A DNA stretch of 64,000 nucleotides from contig CAVWXT010000001.1 of assembly GCA_963759115.1 (NCBI GenBank), forward strand, positions 744,001 through 808,000. Direction: 5' to 3'. Both the position numbers and the translations under genes were made by a program. Origin of the DNA: CAVWXT01 sp963759115. Lineage in GTDB: Bacteria; Planctomycetota; Planctomycetia; Pirellulales; Thermoguttaceae. The notes under the pieces were generated by a model. It saw only the letters and a program-made list of their open reading frames with translations, made no database searches and was not told the origin of the DNA. Every line of letters starts with the position of its first letter. The stretch's first letter is position 1. Of this stretch, positions 37,962 to 47,500 are shown piece by piece.

Positions 37962-38132
37962 GTTGTCACTCGTAGGGTGGGTCAAGCAGACCAGATTCCT
38001 GGTGGGACGGCGGTCGCGGCAACAATGTTCGTCAACGTGCGAAGTGCTAGTCACGAGTCGATTGGTCTGCGAAGACCCACCAGCAGTGGCGCGACCTTGT
38101 CGCACCCTACACCCTACATGCAGCAACGCGAG

Positions 38133-38339
38133 CTAGTCGACGCGGTAACCGACCAGGATGGTCACCTGATACTGCTGAATCTTGCCGTCGGCGATGCTGC
38201 CGCGTTGTTGCACGACCTCGAACCAACTCATGTTCCGCAGGTCTTCGCTGGCCTTGGCCACGGCATTGGCGGCCGCCTCGTAGAACGACTTGGTGGAAGT
38301 GCCGACGTATTCGCTCTTGCGAAAGACGGGATCCGCCAT
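38133..38339 (-). CDS. Dodecin family protein
   Basis: 68 residues, starting MADPVFRKSEYVGTSTKSFY with GGAG upstream. The pattern SFYEAAANAVAKASEDLRN followed by MSWFEVVQQRGSIADGKIQQ and VTILVGYRVD is the dodecin fold: one helix wrapped by a three-stranded sheet. Dodecins form a hollow 12-mer that stores flavin or coenzyme A-type ligands in the cytoplasm. The Trp in MSWFEVV is the usual flavin-stacking residue. It lies two bases after rpsR on the same strand, so the two may share a transcript. Confidence 0.88.
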   Translation of the reverse strand: MADPVFRKSEYVGTSTKSFYEAAANAVAKASEDLRNMSWFEVVQQRGSIADGKIQQYQVTILVGYRVD

Positions 38340-38341
38340 GA

Positions 38342-38617
38342 TTATTCTCCGGTGTAAGGCAGCAGGGCCATGAAGCGGGCCCGCTTGATGGCCGTGGTGA
38401 CCGCGTGCTGGCTGGCGGCCGTGCAACCGCTCTTGCGGCGGCTGATGATCTTGCCCTGCCGATTGGTGAGCTTCTTCAAGAGTTCGACGTCCTTGTAGTC
38501 GACGTACATCGGACGCGGCCGCTGCCCGTTGACGAAGATCGGGTCTTTCTTCTTCGTGCGGACCTTGGTCTTCGCCCGCCGCTTGCTCACTTTATTGACT
38601 TGAAGTCGTCTGGCCAT
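38342..38617 (-). CDS. rpsR: 30S ribosomal protein S18
   Basis: 91 residues. The S18 core is unmistakable: VDYKDVELLKKLTNRQGKII, SRRKSGCTAASQHAV, and TTAIKRARFMALLPYT. The N-terminus is extended and basic (QVNKVSKRRAKTKVRTKKKD). S18 is part of the small subunit platform. The usual partners rpsF, ssb and rplI are not here; dodecin follows it directly. The Cys in GCTAAS is the conserved S18 cysteine. Confidence 0.95.
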   Translation of the reverse strand: MARRLQVNKVSKRRAKTKVRTKKKDPIFVNGQRPRPMYVDYKDVELLKKLTNRQGKIISRRKSGCTAASQHAVTTAIKRARFMALLPYTGE

Positions 38618-38806
38618 AAGGGTTCCCTAGATACGCGCACCAACCATGATTCGTTGCCTGCCCGGCCGGACCACTGAACTGTTCCCGCTTCGGGCAAACC
38701 ACTAAGTTTAGCAGAAAGCCGGCGGCAGGCAAGACGGGCGGGCCGCCGGGGCGCAGGAGAAACCGCGAAGTCGGGGACCGGTCCATTTTTCGGCCAAAAG
38801 CCCCTG

Positions 38807-38930
38807 CTAGTAGTCTGACACATATAAGATGTCGGGTTGGGTGCCACGGGCAGCTTGTCTGCCCGTGCAGGAGACACGGGCAGGCAAGCTGCCCGTGGCA
38901 CCCGACAATTTCGGTGTGTCAGACCACTAG
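38807..38930. repeat. 124-bp palindromic element, copy 2 (CTAG ends)
   Basis: Same family as 13307-13424: ends CTAGTAGTCTGACACA and TGTGTCAGACCACTAG (one mismatch), inner GTGCCACGGGCAGCTTG/CAAGCTGCCCGTGGCAC arms. It lies between S18 and the amidohydrolase; 38618-39059 has no gene. Confidence 0.85.
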
Positions 38931-39059
38931 GGCCGCTGATTCCTGGCCGAAAACATAGACCGGTCCCCTTCGCGTCTGCTCGGGCCGGCCGAGAGCCTGG
39001 GGCGCAACATCTTGCCCACAAACCGGTTACGCTCACCAGACGAATGCCCGGCCGCCCGA

Positions 39060-39956
39060 TCACACGGGGAGGCCCTTCCTTTTCAGAATGGGCGTCAGCA
39101 GCCGGCGGAGATTTCCGCCCAGGATCAGTTCCTTGGCCGAGTCCGGGATGTCGGCGCTCATGACCTTGGCGAGTTGCGAGGAGAAGCTTCGTCCGCCCAC
39201 GTCGCTGCCGAAAATAAGCCGTTCCGGGCCCAGTTCGCGGATCGCCATTTCCACGACCCCCGAGCCCGGATCGAATCCCGCCAGCCCGGCGTAGACGTTC
39301 TTCGTGCCGCGCATGACGCGAATCCCGCGTTCCCAGTTTCCTCCCAGGTGGGCGGCGACGATCTGCAATTTGGGGTGGCGTTTGGCCAGCTCGACCACGT
39401 CGTAGGTCGTGGATTCGCCCGGTCCATTGCCAAGGGCGTTCATCCATTCGTGTTGCAGGATGGTCACTTGATTGGCGACCGCCCACTCGGCAATGGGATC
39501 CATGTCGGGCACGTTGCAGCGCGCCTCGGCCTCGATCTCTCCGATCATGACCATGGGACCGTTGGTGATGCAGCGATCCAACTCCTTCATGCTGAAATCG
39601 AGCAGGGCTGGGGTGATATACACCGAGCCGTAAATGCGGTCGGGAAAGGCCTTCGCCGCCTGCATCGTTCGGTTGTTCTCCAAGGTGAACTGTTCGGGCG
39701 GATTCGGGTGCTTGTCGTCGGAGTACCCTTGCGAAATGATGAGCCGCTCCACGCCCACGCGATCCATGCACTTGACCAGGAAGGCCGCGCGCTCCTCGGG
39801 CGTCTTGCCGGGCACCGAACCGAGATGGCTGTGCTGGTCCCATACGCGGAACCGTTTCACGGGCGGCTCTTCCCCGGCCGCCCACGCCATATTGGGGGCA
39901 AGCGCCATCGCACAGCCGGCGCCCAGACCTTTCAGAAGCGTTCGTCGATTCAACAT
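39060..39956 (-). CDS. Secreted amidohydrolase-family protein (Tat-type signal)
   Basis: 298 residues from the start at 39956. The N-terminus MLNRRTLLKGLGAGCAMALA is a twin-arginine signal. The mature domain is an amidohydrolase-2 TIM barrel: DQHSHLG with the first metal His pair, ITILQHEWMN-type segment (VTILQHEWMNAL), IVAAHLGGNWERGI, and LIFGSDVGGRS with the final Asp. Such enzymes hydrolyse or decarboxylate small organic substrates using a divalent metal. Tat export suggests a folded, cofactor-bearing enzyme outside the cytoplasm. Substrate unknown. Confidence 0.82.
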   Translation of the reverse strand: MLNRRTLLKGLGAGCAMALAPNMAWAAGEEPPVKRFRVWDQHSHLGSVPGKTPEERAAFLVKCMDRVGVERLIISQGYSDDKHPNPPEQFTLENNRTMQAAKAFPDRIYGSVYITPALLDFSMKELDRCITNGPMVMIGEIEAEARCNVPDMDPIAEWAVANQVTILQHEWMNALGNGPGESTTYDVVELAKRHPKLQIVAAHLGGNWERGIRVMRGTKNVYAGLAGFDPGSGVVEMAIRELGPERLIFGSDVGGRSFSSQLAKVMSADIPDSAKELILGGNLRRLLTPILKRKGLPV

Positions 39957-40270
39957 GGTGGTGAGTCCTTGTTCGTGTCCGGTGATGGCAGCGATCTTGT
40001 CGCCGGCGGGGACGTCGGCCCGGAAGCAGGCCAGCGGCCGGCTCCGGGAAAGTGGTACGCGAAGTCCGTGCCGTGGCCCCATTCACGGGCCTTCGACAAC
40101 CCAAAGTATAGCCGGACGCCGCCCAGCCCGTCCAGAGTCCGCGGGCCTTTTATCTCCCCCCTCCAGCCGGCTATGTCCGGTGCATCGACGATCAAAATTG
40201 CCGCAGGGTCACGATTTGGCATGGCCCGAAACGCTTCAACATGAGCAGATCGTTGTCGCCGGTCGCCAGG

Positions 40271-41011
40271 TCACTGCTCTTCGCGGGCTTCGCTGGGCGG
40301 GAGTGTCGTGTGAATGATGCGACTCGTCTCCGCACCGCTCCCGACCCGATATTTGTCCCTCGACAACCAAGGAGGTCCCGCTACTTCGCCTCCCGGTATC
40401 GCATAATGGTATCCGTCGGGGCCGCAATGATCATGGAGAGTGCGGATGATCTGTTCGCAGCGGGCCGGGCTGTCGTACGGGCCGCCGACGAAAAACGGCT
40501 TGCCGTCCTCGCCAAACGTGAACTGCTGGCGGCAATCCGCAGCCGAAACGTCGCCGAAGATCAACTTCGCCGTGCGGTAGTCCGCGTGCGGCGACAACCC
40601 CACGTTCATCGCGTATTGGACCGCCCCTTCTACCAGCTTGCGGGCGCATTCGGGCTTAATCGGGATCAATCTGCTCCGGGCGGCCAACTTCTCGTACATG
40701 TTCCGAAGATACAGCGCCAGCGGCGCCACGCTCATGACAACGTCTTTCACGCCGAGACAGTAGATGTCGACCAGGAAACTGGCGAAGGCCACCTGCCCCG
40801 CCGGCAATTGCCGGCTGACCAACACCTGCCGGATCCCGTGTTGCCAAACGTCGGTCGCCACGCAGCAGTGCAGGATGGGGGCCGCCGATGATCCTTGCAG
40901 ACGCCCGGCAAGGCCGCCGGCATTGCATCGGGCCACCTCGCGCCGCTCCGCCTTCTGCTTGGCCGTGCGCCGTTCCAGCTTCTTCTGTCGCTTCCGTGGG
41001 TCGATGGCCAT
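40271..41011 (-). CDS. Conserved hypothetical protein with basic N-terminus
   Basis: 246 residues, starting MAIDPRKRQKKLERRTAKQK. The N-terminal 30 residues are strongly basic and probably helical. The body contains FASFLVDIYCLGVKDVVMSV, NMYEKLAARSRL and MNVGLSPHADYRTAKLIFGD, with no recognised catalytic motif; the tail is rich in charged residues (PPSEAREEQ). It lies 56 bases after the SEC-C gene on the same strand, so the two are probably co-transcribed. I do not know the function. Confidence 0.6.
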   Translation of the reverse strand: MAIDPRKRQKKLERRTAKQKAERREVARCNAGGLAGRLQGSSAAPILHCCVATDVWQHGIRQVLVSRQLPAGQVAFASFLVDIYCLGVKDVVMSVAPLALYLRNMYEKLAARSRLIPIKPECARKLVEGAVQYAMNVGLSPHADYRTAKLIFGDVSAADCRQQFTFGEDGKPFFVGGPYDSPARCEQIIRTLHDHCGPDGYHYAIPGGEVAGPPWLSRDKYRVGSGAETSRIIHTTLPPSEAREEQ

Positions 41012-41067
41012 ATCAATATCCTCCTGCATCCGAATGAACAAAACTCTCCTGCTCCGAGGAGCCCAGA

Positions 41068-41965
41068 TCATGATGTCCTGGGCGTCCGCCGGCCGCAACA
41101 CCGCTTGAACTTCTTGCCGCTCCCGCACGGACAGGCAGCGTTTCGGCGGGCACTGGCCGCCTTGGACGGCAAATCGCCGCGCGGAGCATCGTATCGTTGA
41201 AACGTCGCAACTCGCCCGGACACGCTGCGACGGGCAACCCTCTTGACGATTTCGTATCGCTCCCGGAGCATTGCCAAATTGTCGGGATGCTGTTCCCGCC
41301 AGACAGCCAGGATCGGCTCAGCATCCTGCCGGCGGCACCGGTGACATTCGATGGCCGTCGCGCGCCCCTTGAACGACAATGTGGCTCTGAACAGGTCTTC
41401 GGCCACGACGTTGCCTTCCGTCTCCGCGGCCGGACGACATCGGACAAACCGTAAATGAACCTCCTGGCAGTGGCAGTCGGGATTCGGGCAATACAGGTCG
41501 TCGACCAGGTACTCCACGCCCTGGTGTTCAATCCGGTACGCAAAGGCGCGACCGCCGGAAGAGATGCTCCCCCGGTCGGAAATGATCTCGGCGAACGAGA
41601 ACCAGTTCGCCTTCCTCGATCAATCGCGGATCAATGCGGTAGCCCCGCAGCCGGCGGGCGATCCGCTGTTTCTCCAGGCACGCCTCCTGCAGAGCGGCCC
41701 TTTCGGCGGCCGGGTAGTCGCGCAGGAACTCCGCGACCAACCCTGCAATCTCCGCCGGCCGTGAGGGCGGGTCGATTTCCTCCCATGTCCGGCCGTCGAT
41801 GCGGATCTGGAATGCCACCGGCTCCGCGGCGTCCGCACCGGGCTCGGTCGCTTCCTGCAATTGGAAGGTCGCCTCAGTGCAGTCGCACTCGGGATTCGTG
41901 CAACGGCTCATCTTCAGCAGAAACTGTCCGTGCCGCGAGCCGAATCGAACCACTTCCGGGGTCAT
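41068..41965 (-). CDS. SEC-C motif protein with two Cys-rich repeats (one frameshift)
   Basis: About 298 residues. The start at 41965 follows AGGGAGG. The sequence reads as a repeat: MSRCTNPECDCTEATFQLQE at the N-terminus and DDLYCPNPDCHCQEVHLRFV in the second half, each with a CxNPxCxC metal site, then a C-terminal SEC-C zinc motif (RNAACPCGSGKKFKRCC), as in SecA and many accessory proteins. The two halves are in different frames; one extra G in a five-G run near 41562 separates them, and removing it gives RRDHFRPGSISSGGRAFAYR. SEC-C proteins bind zinc and often contact the ribosome or chaperones; the exact role is unknown. Confidence 0.7.
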
Positions 41966-42005
41966 GGCAAGTCCTCCCTGACAGACACTCTTGAGTTGGT
42001 TTCCA

Positions 42006-42203
42006 TTACTGCCCGATTCTTCGTCGGCCATTGCCCAGGTAAAGGTCGTGGCTGGTCGGAATCCGTTTGATGGCCTCTTCGATGAGCGCGATCAGCCGCG
42101 CGTCCTTGGCGATGGCTGGAATGGCCGTCTGCGGGTTGGCCAGTGTGGCCAACTCCTCGGGCACGAATTCTTCAGCGCGGAAATGGGGCGTGGCGATGGT
42201 CAT
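42006..42203 (-). pseudogene. Truncated remnant, probably of a site-specific DNA methyltransferase
   Basis: 65 residues (MTIATPHFRAEEFVPEELAT onward) ending IPTSHDLYLGNGRRRIGQ. The pattern EEAIKRIPTSHDLYLG resembles the N-terminal region of planctomycete N4/N6 DNA methyltransferases just before the LGD and SPPY motifs; here it stops before any catalytic motif. I call it a fragment with modest confidence; it could also be a small gene of unknown role. Confidence 0.35.
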
Positions 42204-42845
42204 GAATCGTCAACAACTTTGCCCAGTTCGTTTTCCGCCCTAAACTTCCGTCGGAGACACATTGCCGGCGTCCGAAACGGAGGCTCCCATTGGCACGTCC
42301 GATAACGGGACTTAGCCGCTTTTCATCCCCTGGCCACCTCGCCAACAGTCGGGTTGCCGCGACATCTGTTGTCTAACAAGTCGCGCCAGTTCCAAATTCT
42401 TTCTTCTCTTGGCTCCCCCAAGACCCGACTCTCGACCCTCCGCTACGTTCCGTTGTCTAACAACTCCCTCGATTTCCAATTTCTCCTTCCCTCGCTCGTC
42501 TGTCGTCCCTGGACTCTACACTCTCCGCTCCGGACCATCATGGGCTTTCGCCCGGGGGTTTTCAAGACCAAAAATTGCACCACCCGACCGGCGTAATGTG
42601 GCTATTCCGGGCGGCGCGGTAGCTGCGCGAAATGGAGAATCGGTGGGACCGCGGGATGCGTCTTTTCCAGAAAAGCAGAATGTCGCCTTTGTGCATCCCT
42701 CGCGTCTCCCAAGTCGAATTCCGTTTCACTACAGCCCGCAAAGGCTCCGCCCCCGAGGCTCAAAAGATGCCTAGCAAACAAGAAGCCCCGCTCTTACGGG
42801 AAAGAGCGGGGCGATTGCCGAAGACGCGTTTCGCTGGCGAATGGA
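42204..42845. other. Intergenic stretch without a recognisable gene
   Basis: About 640 bases between the methyltransferase remnant and a small hypothetical gene. Contains a duplicated GTTGTCTAACAA segment (42368 and 42455) and a GAGCGGGGC / GCCCCGCTC dyad at about 42789-42820. No credible ORF or promoter. Confidence 0.5.
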
Positions 42846-43184
42846 TCAGAACGTAAATAGGTCCTGTCCCTCAGCGCCCGCAAATCGCACGACGAGCCGG
42901 TAAACCATATTGGGGTGGTTTACGTCCGGCGAGGAGCACTCAATCTCGTACGGATGGGAGGTCGTACCATCCCGGAGAAGCATACAATCGAGAATTTTTG
43001 GATCTCGATTGTCCTCCAATCTACAGTGTGCTCCACGGCGATTGAAGAGTTCAAGATAGAATGCTGCCTTCCCGACAGCAACATCTCGACCGGATTGGTT
43101 GTTGACTATGATTACCACAGTAAACCTAGCCAATCCCTCTTCGATCCTCTGGTTCTTCACGTCAACGATCAACTCAAGACTCAT
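42846..43184 (-). CDS. Hypothetical protein
   Basis: 112 residues starting MSLELIVDVKNQRIEEGLAR, with GGAG about nine bases upstream. A single Ig-like beta-sandwich is likely (FTVVIIVNNQSGRDVAVGKA, FYLELFNRRGAHCRL, YEIECSSPDVNHPNMVYRLV). No signal peptide or membrane segment. Function unknown. It sits next to, but 170 bases apart from, the ImmA-XRE pair on the same strand. Confidence 0.55.
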   Translation of the reverse strand: MSLELIVDVKNQRIEEGLARFTVVIIVNNQSGRDVAVGKAAFYLELFNRRGAHCRLEDNRDPKILDCMLLRDGTTSHPYEIECSSPDVNHPNMVYRLVVRFAGAEGQDLFTF

Positions 43185-43356
43185 GATGGAGTCTCCTTGC
43201 GGCATTTCGGAGCCCACGGGCCGCCACCGGACCTCTATTGAAATTGGCCGCGAGGAGGGCTATTATAAATAGCTGGCCGGTGGGATCTCCTCGCCGGACC
43301 AAACCGAAGCCTGTTCACAGTTGTCGCTAAACATTGCTGTGAACGGGCTTTTTTTC

Positions 43357-43920
43357 CTATATTCCCAGCTTTTCCAGGCGTATCTCCGCTGCTTTTTCCG
43401 AAACTCCAAACACCCTCGCCATCGCCGTGGCGAGGGAATAGCGAGGCACCTCCGCGGCAAGCATCCGAACCGCGGTCTCCGGCATCGGTCCTGCCGCCGA
43501 AAAAGCGTTTGCCTGCCACTCCGGGTCGACAAAAGGCTTGATCGCTTGCCTGCGATACACTACCAGTTCTCCCGCGTCCTTCAACGCTCTCCGAATCTGT
43601 TCCTTGTGCTTTATCCCATGGTAGCACTCGTGTAGGATGGTAAACCTTGGTCTCCCATGACCTTGCCACGCGCCACGATACGTTTCCTCGCTGACTAGGA
43701 CACGGCCGTCGGGAAAGGTCATTCCCTCAATCCCGTCTGAGAGGTCCTCCACGCCCGGGTCCAGTCCAAATTCGTCAGCCAGCAAGTCAAAGAAATCGAG
43801 AGCGGGAAAGCGCCCCGGTTTGCTCAACAATGTGGGGTAGAATCTCAGGAGAACCCTACGTGCGTCCTCTTCGATCGTTGCCCGTGACAGTGGTGCGACC
43901 GCCGGTACGTACAGGCTCAT
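43357..43920 (-). CDS. ImmA/IrrE-family metallopeptidase
   Basis: 187 residues. Zinc-peptidase motif HECYHGIKH (HExxH) in the middle, preceded by FTIL, plus GRFPALDFFDLLADEFGL and an extra C-terminal part. ImmA and IrrE proteins cleave an adjacent repressor or act in DNA-damage and stress signalling. The gene overlaps the upstream XRE gene by four bases (ATGA, 43917-43920), the usual layout for a peptidase with its repressor substrate. An HExxH motif plus this context makes the family assignment strong; the target is inferred. Confidence 0.85.
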   Translation of the reverse strand: MSLYVPAVAPLSRATIEEDARRVLLRFYPTLLSKPGRFPALDFFDLLADEFGLDPGVEDLSDGIEGMTFPDGRVLVSEETYRGAWQGHGRPRFTILHECYHGIKHKEQIRRALKDAGELVVYRRQAIKPFVDPEWQANAFSAAGPMPETAVRMLAAEVPRYSLATAMARVFGVSEKAAEIRLEKLGI

Positions 43921-44297
43921 TCCGCCTCCTCTCGCTCAAGAATCTTCTTGATACGCTGTACCAACTCGTCGTCCAGACTTCCTTCATCGCATCGTCGCGC
44001 CAACGCGACTAGCATGTCGGCCACATGATCGTCCTTGTCTTCGACCAAGATTTCAATCGACTGTCGTGAGCGGGCTGCCAGAACCAACATCTCCGACAAT
44101 CGCTCCTCCTCGCCCAACTTCACCAGCAGCGCCCTGATCTTCTTCGGACTCGGAGGATTCCGTCGCCCCCGCTCCACATCGCTGACGAAGACAATGCTGC
44201 AACGAATTGTGTCCGCAAGATCTGCCAGCGACATCTCTTTGGCCCGCCGAAGGCGACGAAGTGCTTCCCCAAAGAGGTTCTTTCTTTTCAAGTGCAC
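43917..44297 (-). CDS. XRE-family regulator paired with the ImmA peptidase
   Basis: 126 residues. The N-terminal HTH (GEALRRLRRAKEMSLADLAD; TIRCSIVFVSDVERGRRNPP) is of the Cro/C1 type. The C-terminal half is helical and acidic (LVEDKDDHVADMLVALARRC). It is coupled to the ImmA gene through an ATGA overlap and read from a promoter that is covered by a perfect palindrome (44355-44378). By family analogy it represses its own promoter and is cleaved by the peptidase under stress. Confidence 0.82.
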   Translation of the reverse strand: MHLKRKNLFGEALRRLRRAKEMSLADLADTIRCSIVFVSDVERGRRNPPSPKKIRALLVKLGEEERLSEMLVLAARSRQSIEILVEDKDDHVADMLVALARRCDEGSLDDELVQRIKKILEREEAE

Positions 44298-44354
44298 CGT
44301 CCTTTCTCCTCAGTTCGTTTCGTCGGACAAACCGGACACGCTACCACAAGGACG

Positions 44355-44384
44355 TAATTTAGCCAATTGGCTAAATTATGTCAA
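44355..44384 (-). promoter_or_regulatory. Promoter with a 24-bp perfect palindromic operator
   Basis: On the minus strand, TTGACA (44379-44384) and TAAATT (44356-44361) have a 17-base spacer. TAATTTAGCCAATTGGCTAAATTA (44355-44378; 12-base arms, given in part as TTTAGCCAATTGGCTAAA) spans spacer and -10, so a bound dimer would block transcription. Confidence 0.8.
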
Positions 44385-44553
44385 GCAAAAATTCTCAGGG
44401 CGGGTGCGGGCCCTGAGTAGCCGTAGACCCCGTGCCTGACACTCGGTTGCGCCGTCGCGGCCGTATCTCCGGCCAAATCTCGCGTCAGACACCCCCTGTC
44501 TGACCTACTTCAAAACCTTGCGTCAGGCCCGGCAGGCCTGACCTACTTTCTGC

Positions 44554-47500
44554 TCACGAACACCCCATGCTGCTGCCGCAGTTGTGGCAGAGGTAGCAGT
44601 TGCCGGCGCGGACGGTGATCGCCCCACAGTTGTCGCACGCCGGGGCGTCGGTCTGGAACGAGGCGAACTGGTCGCTCCGGGAGGGAGTTGCCGAGGAAGC
44701 GGCCATGGAAGCCGCCAGCAGCGGCGAAACGCCAGTGACCTTCGGCAAGACGCCCACCACGGCCAGAGCCGGCGAAACGCCCGCCGCACTCGACGTCACA
44801 CTGGCGGACGAGCCGCCAGTGGCACCCCCCGATACACTGCCGGACGAGCCGGCCGTGGCGCCCACGTGATCCTTGGCGGCGGCGCTGGCGGGCGTGCCGT
44901 TCCGCTTGGCGGCGTGCTTCGGCCCGCCGTGCCCGTTGCCGTTCGGAGCCGAGCCATTGGGCGAGGTCCCGTTCTTGGCCGATCCTTGGGCCGCGTTGGG
45001 CCCGCCGGCCTTCGTGGCGGCGGGCCAGGTCTCTGTTTCCGCGTCTCCCGGATCGGGGTTCGCCGGATCGACCGGCGCGGGCGGCGGCACCGCCTTGTTG
45101 GCCTCGCGGAAGCCCGGCAGGAAGGTGATGCCCAGCCAGCGGAAGATGTAGTCGACCAGGCTCTTGGCGATCTTGATGTCGGGGTTCTTGGTGAAGCCCT
45201 GCGGCTCGAAGCGGGTGTGCGAGAACTTGTTGACGTAGACCTCCAGCGGCACGCCGTATTGCAGGCTCATCGAGACGGCCGTGCCGAAGCAGTCCATCAG
45301 CCCGCCGATCGTGCTCCCTTCCTTGGCCATGGTGATGAAGAGTTCGCCGGGCCGGCCGTCGGGATAGAGGCCCACGGTGACGTAGCCCTCGTGGCCCGAG
45401 ACGTTGAACTTGTGGGTGATCGAGGGGCGGGTGTCGGGCAGGCGTTCGCGGCGCGGGGCGGCCACCAGCTTTTCGGCCGCCTTGCCGGCCTTGCTCTGCG
45501 TGGAGAGCGGCTGCACCTCCTTCGAGCCGTCGCGGTAGATCGCCAGGGCCTTCAAGCCCAGCCGCCAGCCCTCCATGTAGGCGTCGGCGACTTCTTCGGG
45601 CGTGCTCTCCTTGGGCATGTTCACCGTCTTGGAAATGGCCCCGGAGATGAACGGCTGGGCGGCCGACATCATCTGGATGTGCGCCCGCCAGGGGATCGAG
45701 CGGCGGCCGTTCCGCGGCGGGAAGGCGCAGTCGAACACCGGCAGGTGCTCGGGCTTGAGTTCCGGCGCCCCCTCGATCGTGTCGTGCTTGTCGATGTAGG
45801 CGACGTCGATTCGATCTGGGCGTCGTCGTAGCCGAGGGTCCGCAGGGCCAACGGCACCTCCTGGTTGACGATCTTGAGCATCCCGCCGCCGGCCAATTGC
45901 TTGTACTTCACCAGCGCGATGTCGGGCTCGATGCCCGTGGTGTCGCAATCCATCATGAAGCTGATCGTGCCCGTGGGGGCCAGCACCGTGGCCTGGGCGT
46001 TGCGGAAACCGTGGCGCTTGCCGTGGGCCAGCACCTTGTCCCAGAGATTGCGGGCCGTTTCCTGGAGATACTTCGGGCAGCCCTTGATCTCCTCGACCTT
46101 CTCCCAGTGCATCTCCATGACGTGCAGCATGGGCTCGCGGTTCTTTTCGTAGGCATCGAACGGGCCGACGGCCGCGGCCAGCTCGGTGCTGGTGTGGCAG
46201 GCCGCCCCGTGCAGGATGGCCGTGATCACGCCGCACAGCCCGCGGGCCTCCTCGCGAATCGTAGGGCAGCCCGGCGGTCATGATCAGGCTGCCCAAGTTC
46301 GAGTAGCCCAGCCCGATCGGGCGGAAGCGGTGGCTGTTGGCGGCGATCTTCTTGGTGGGATAGCTGGCGTGGTCGATCAGGATTTCCTGGGCGACGAACA
46401 CCACGCGGCAGGCCGCCTGGAACCGTTCGGCGTCGAAGGTGCCGTCGTCGCTGCGGAACTTCATCAGGTTGATGCTCGCCAGGTTGCAGGCCGAGTCGTC
46501 GACGAACATGTACTCCGAGCAGGGGTTGCTGGCGTTGATGCGGCCGGAGTTCGGGCAGGTGTGCCAGCGGTTGATCGTGGTGTCGTACTGCACGCCCGGA
46601 TCGCCGCAGCACCAGGCCGACTGGGCCATCCTGGTGAACATGTCCCGCGCCTGGTAGGTCGGGCCGGGCTTGCTCGGGTTGGTGACCCAATGGGTGGTCC
46701 ACGGCTGATCGGCCTCGACGGCTCGCATGAAGTCGTCGCTTAAGCGGACCGAGAGGTTGGCATTTTGGAAGAGCACCGTGTCGTAGGCGTCCTGCGGATC
46801 GTAGCCTTGCTCGACCAGCGTGCGGACCTTCTTCTCCTCGCGGTTCTTGCACTCGATGAACTCCAGCACGTCGGGGTGCCAGTCCTTGATCGACTGCATC
46901 TTGGCGGCGCGGCGGGTCTTGCCGCCGCTCTTCACGACGGCGGCGATCTGGTCGTACACCCGCATGAACGACAGCGGCCCCGACGGTTTCCCGCCGCCGG
47001 AGAGCTTCTCGCGGTGCGAGCGGAGCGTGGAGATGTCGGTGCCCGTGCCCGAGCCGAACTTGAAGAGCATGGCTTCGCTGCGGGCCAGCTCCATGATGTC
47101 TTCCATGTTGTCCTGGACGCTCTGGATGAAGCACGCCGAGGCCTGCGGATACTCGTAAGGGTTCTGCGGCTGGATGGCCTCGCCGGCTTTCTTGTCCCAG
47201 TGCCAATTGCACATGGCCCCCTTGATGCCGTACTGGTGGTAGAGGCCCACGTTGAACCAGACGGGCGAATTGAAGGACGCATATTGGTGCAGGCAGAGCC
47301 AGGCCAACTCGCGATAGAAACGCTCGCCATCGGCGGCCGAGGCGAAGTAACCGTCCTGGATGCCCCAGTCGGCGATGGTGCGGCAGACGCGATGGACAAG
47401 TTGGCGGACGCTCTTTTCGCGTTCGGGCGTGCCCACCTCGCCGTAGAAATACTTGTTGGCCACTACGTTCGTGGCTAATTGACTCCAAGAGACGGGAATC

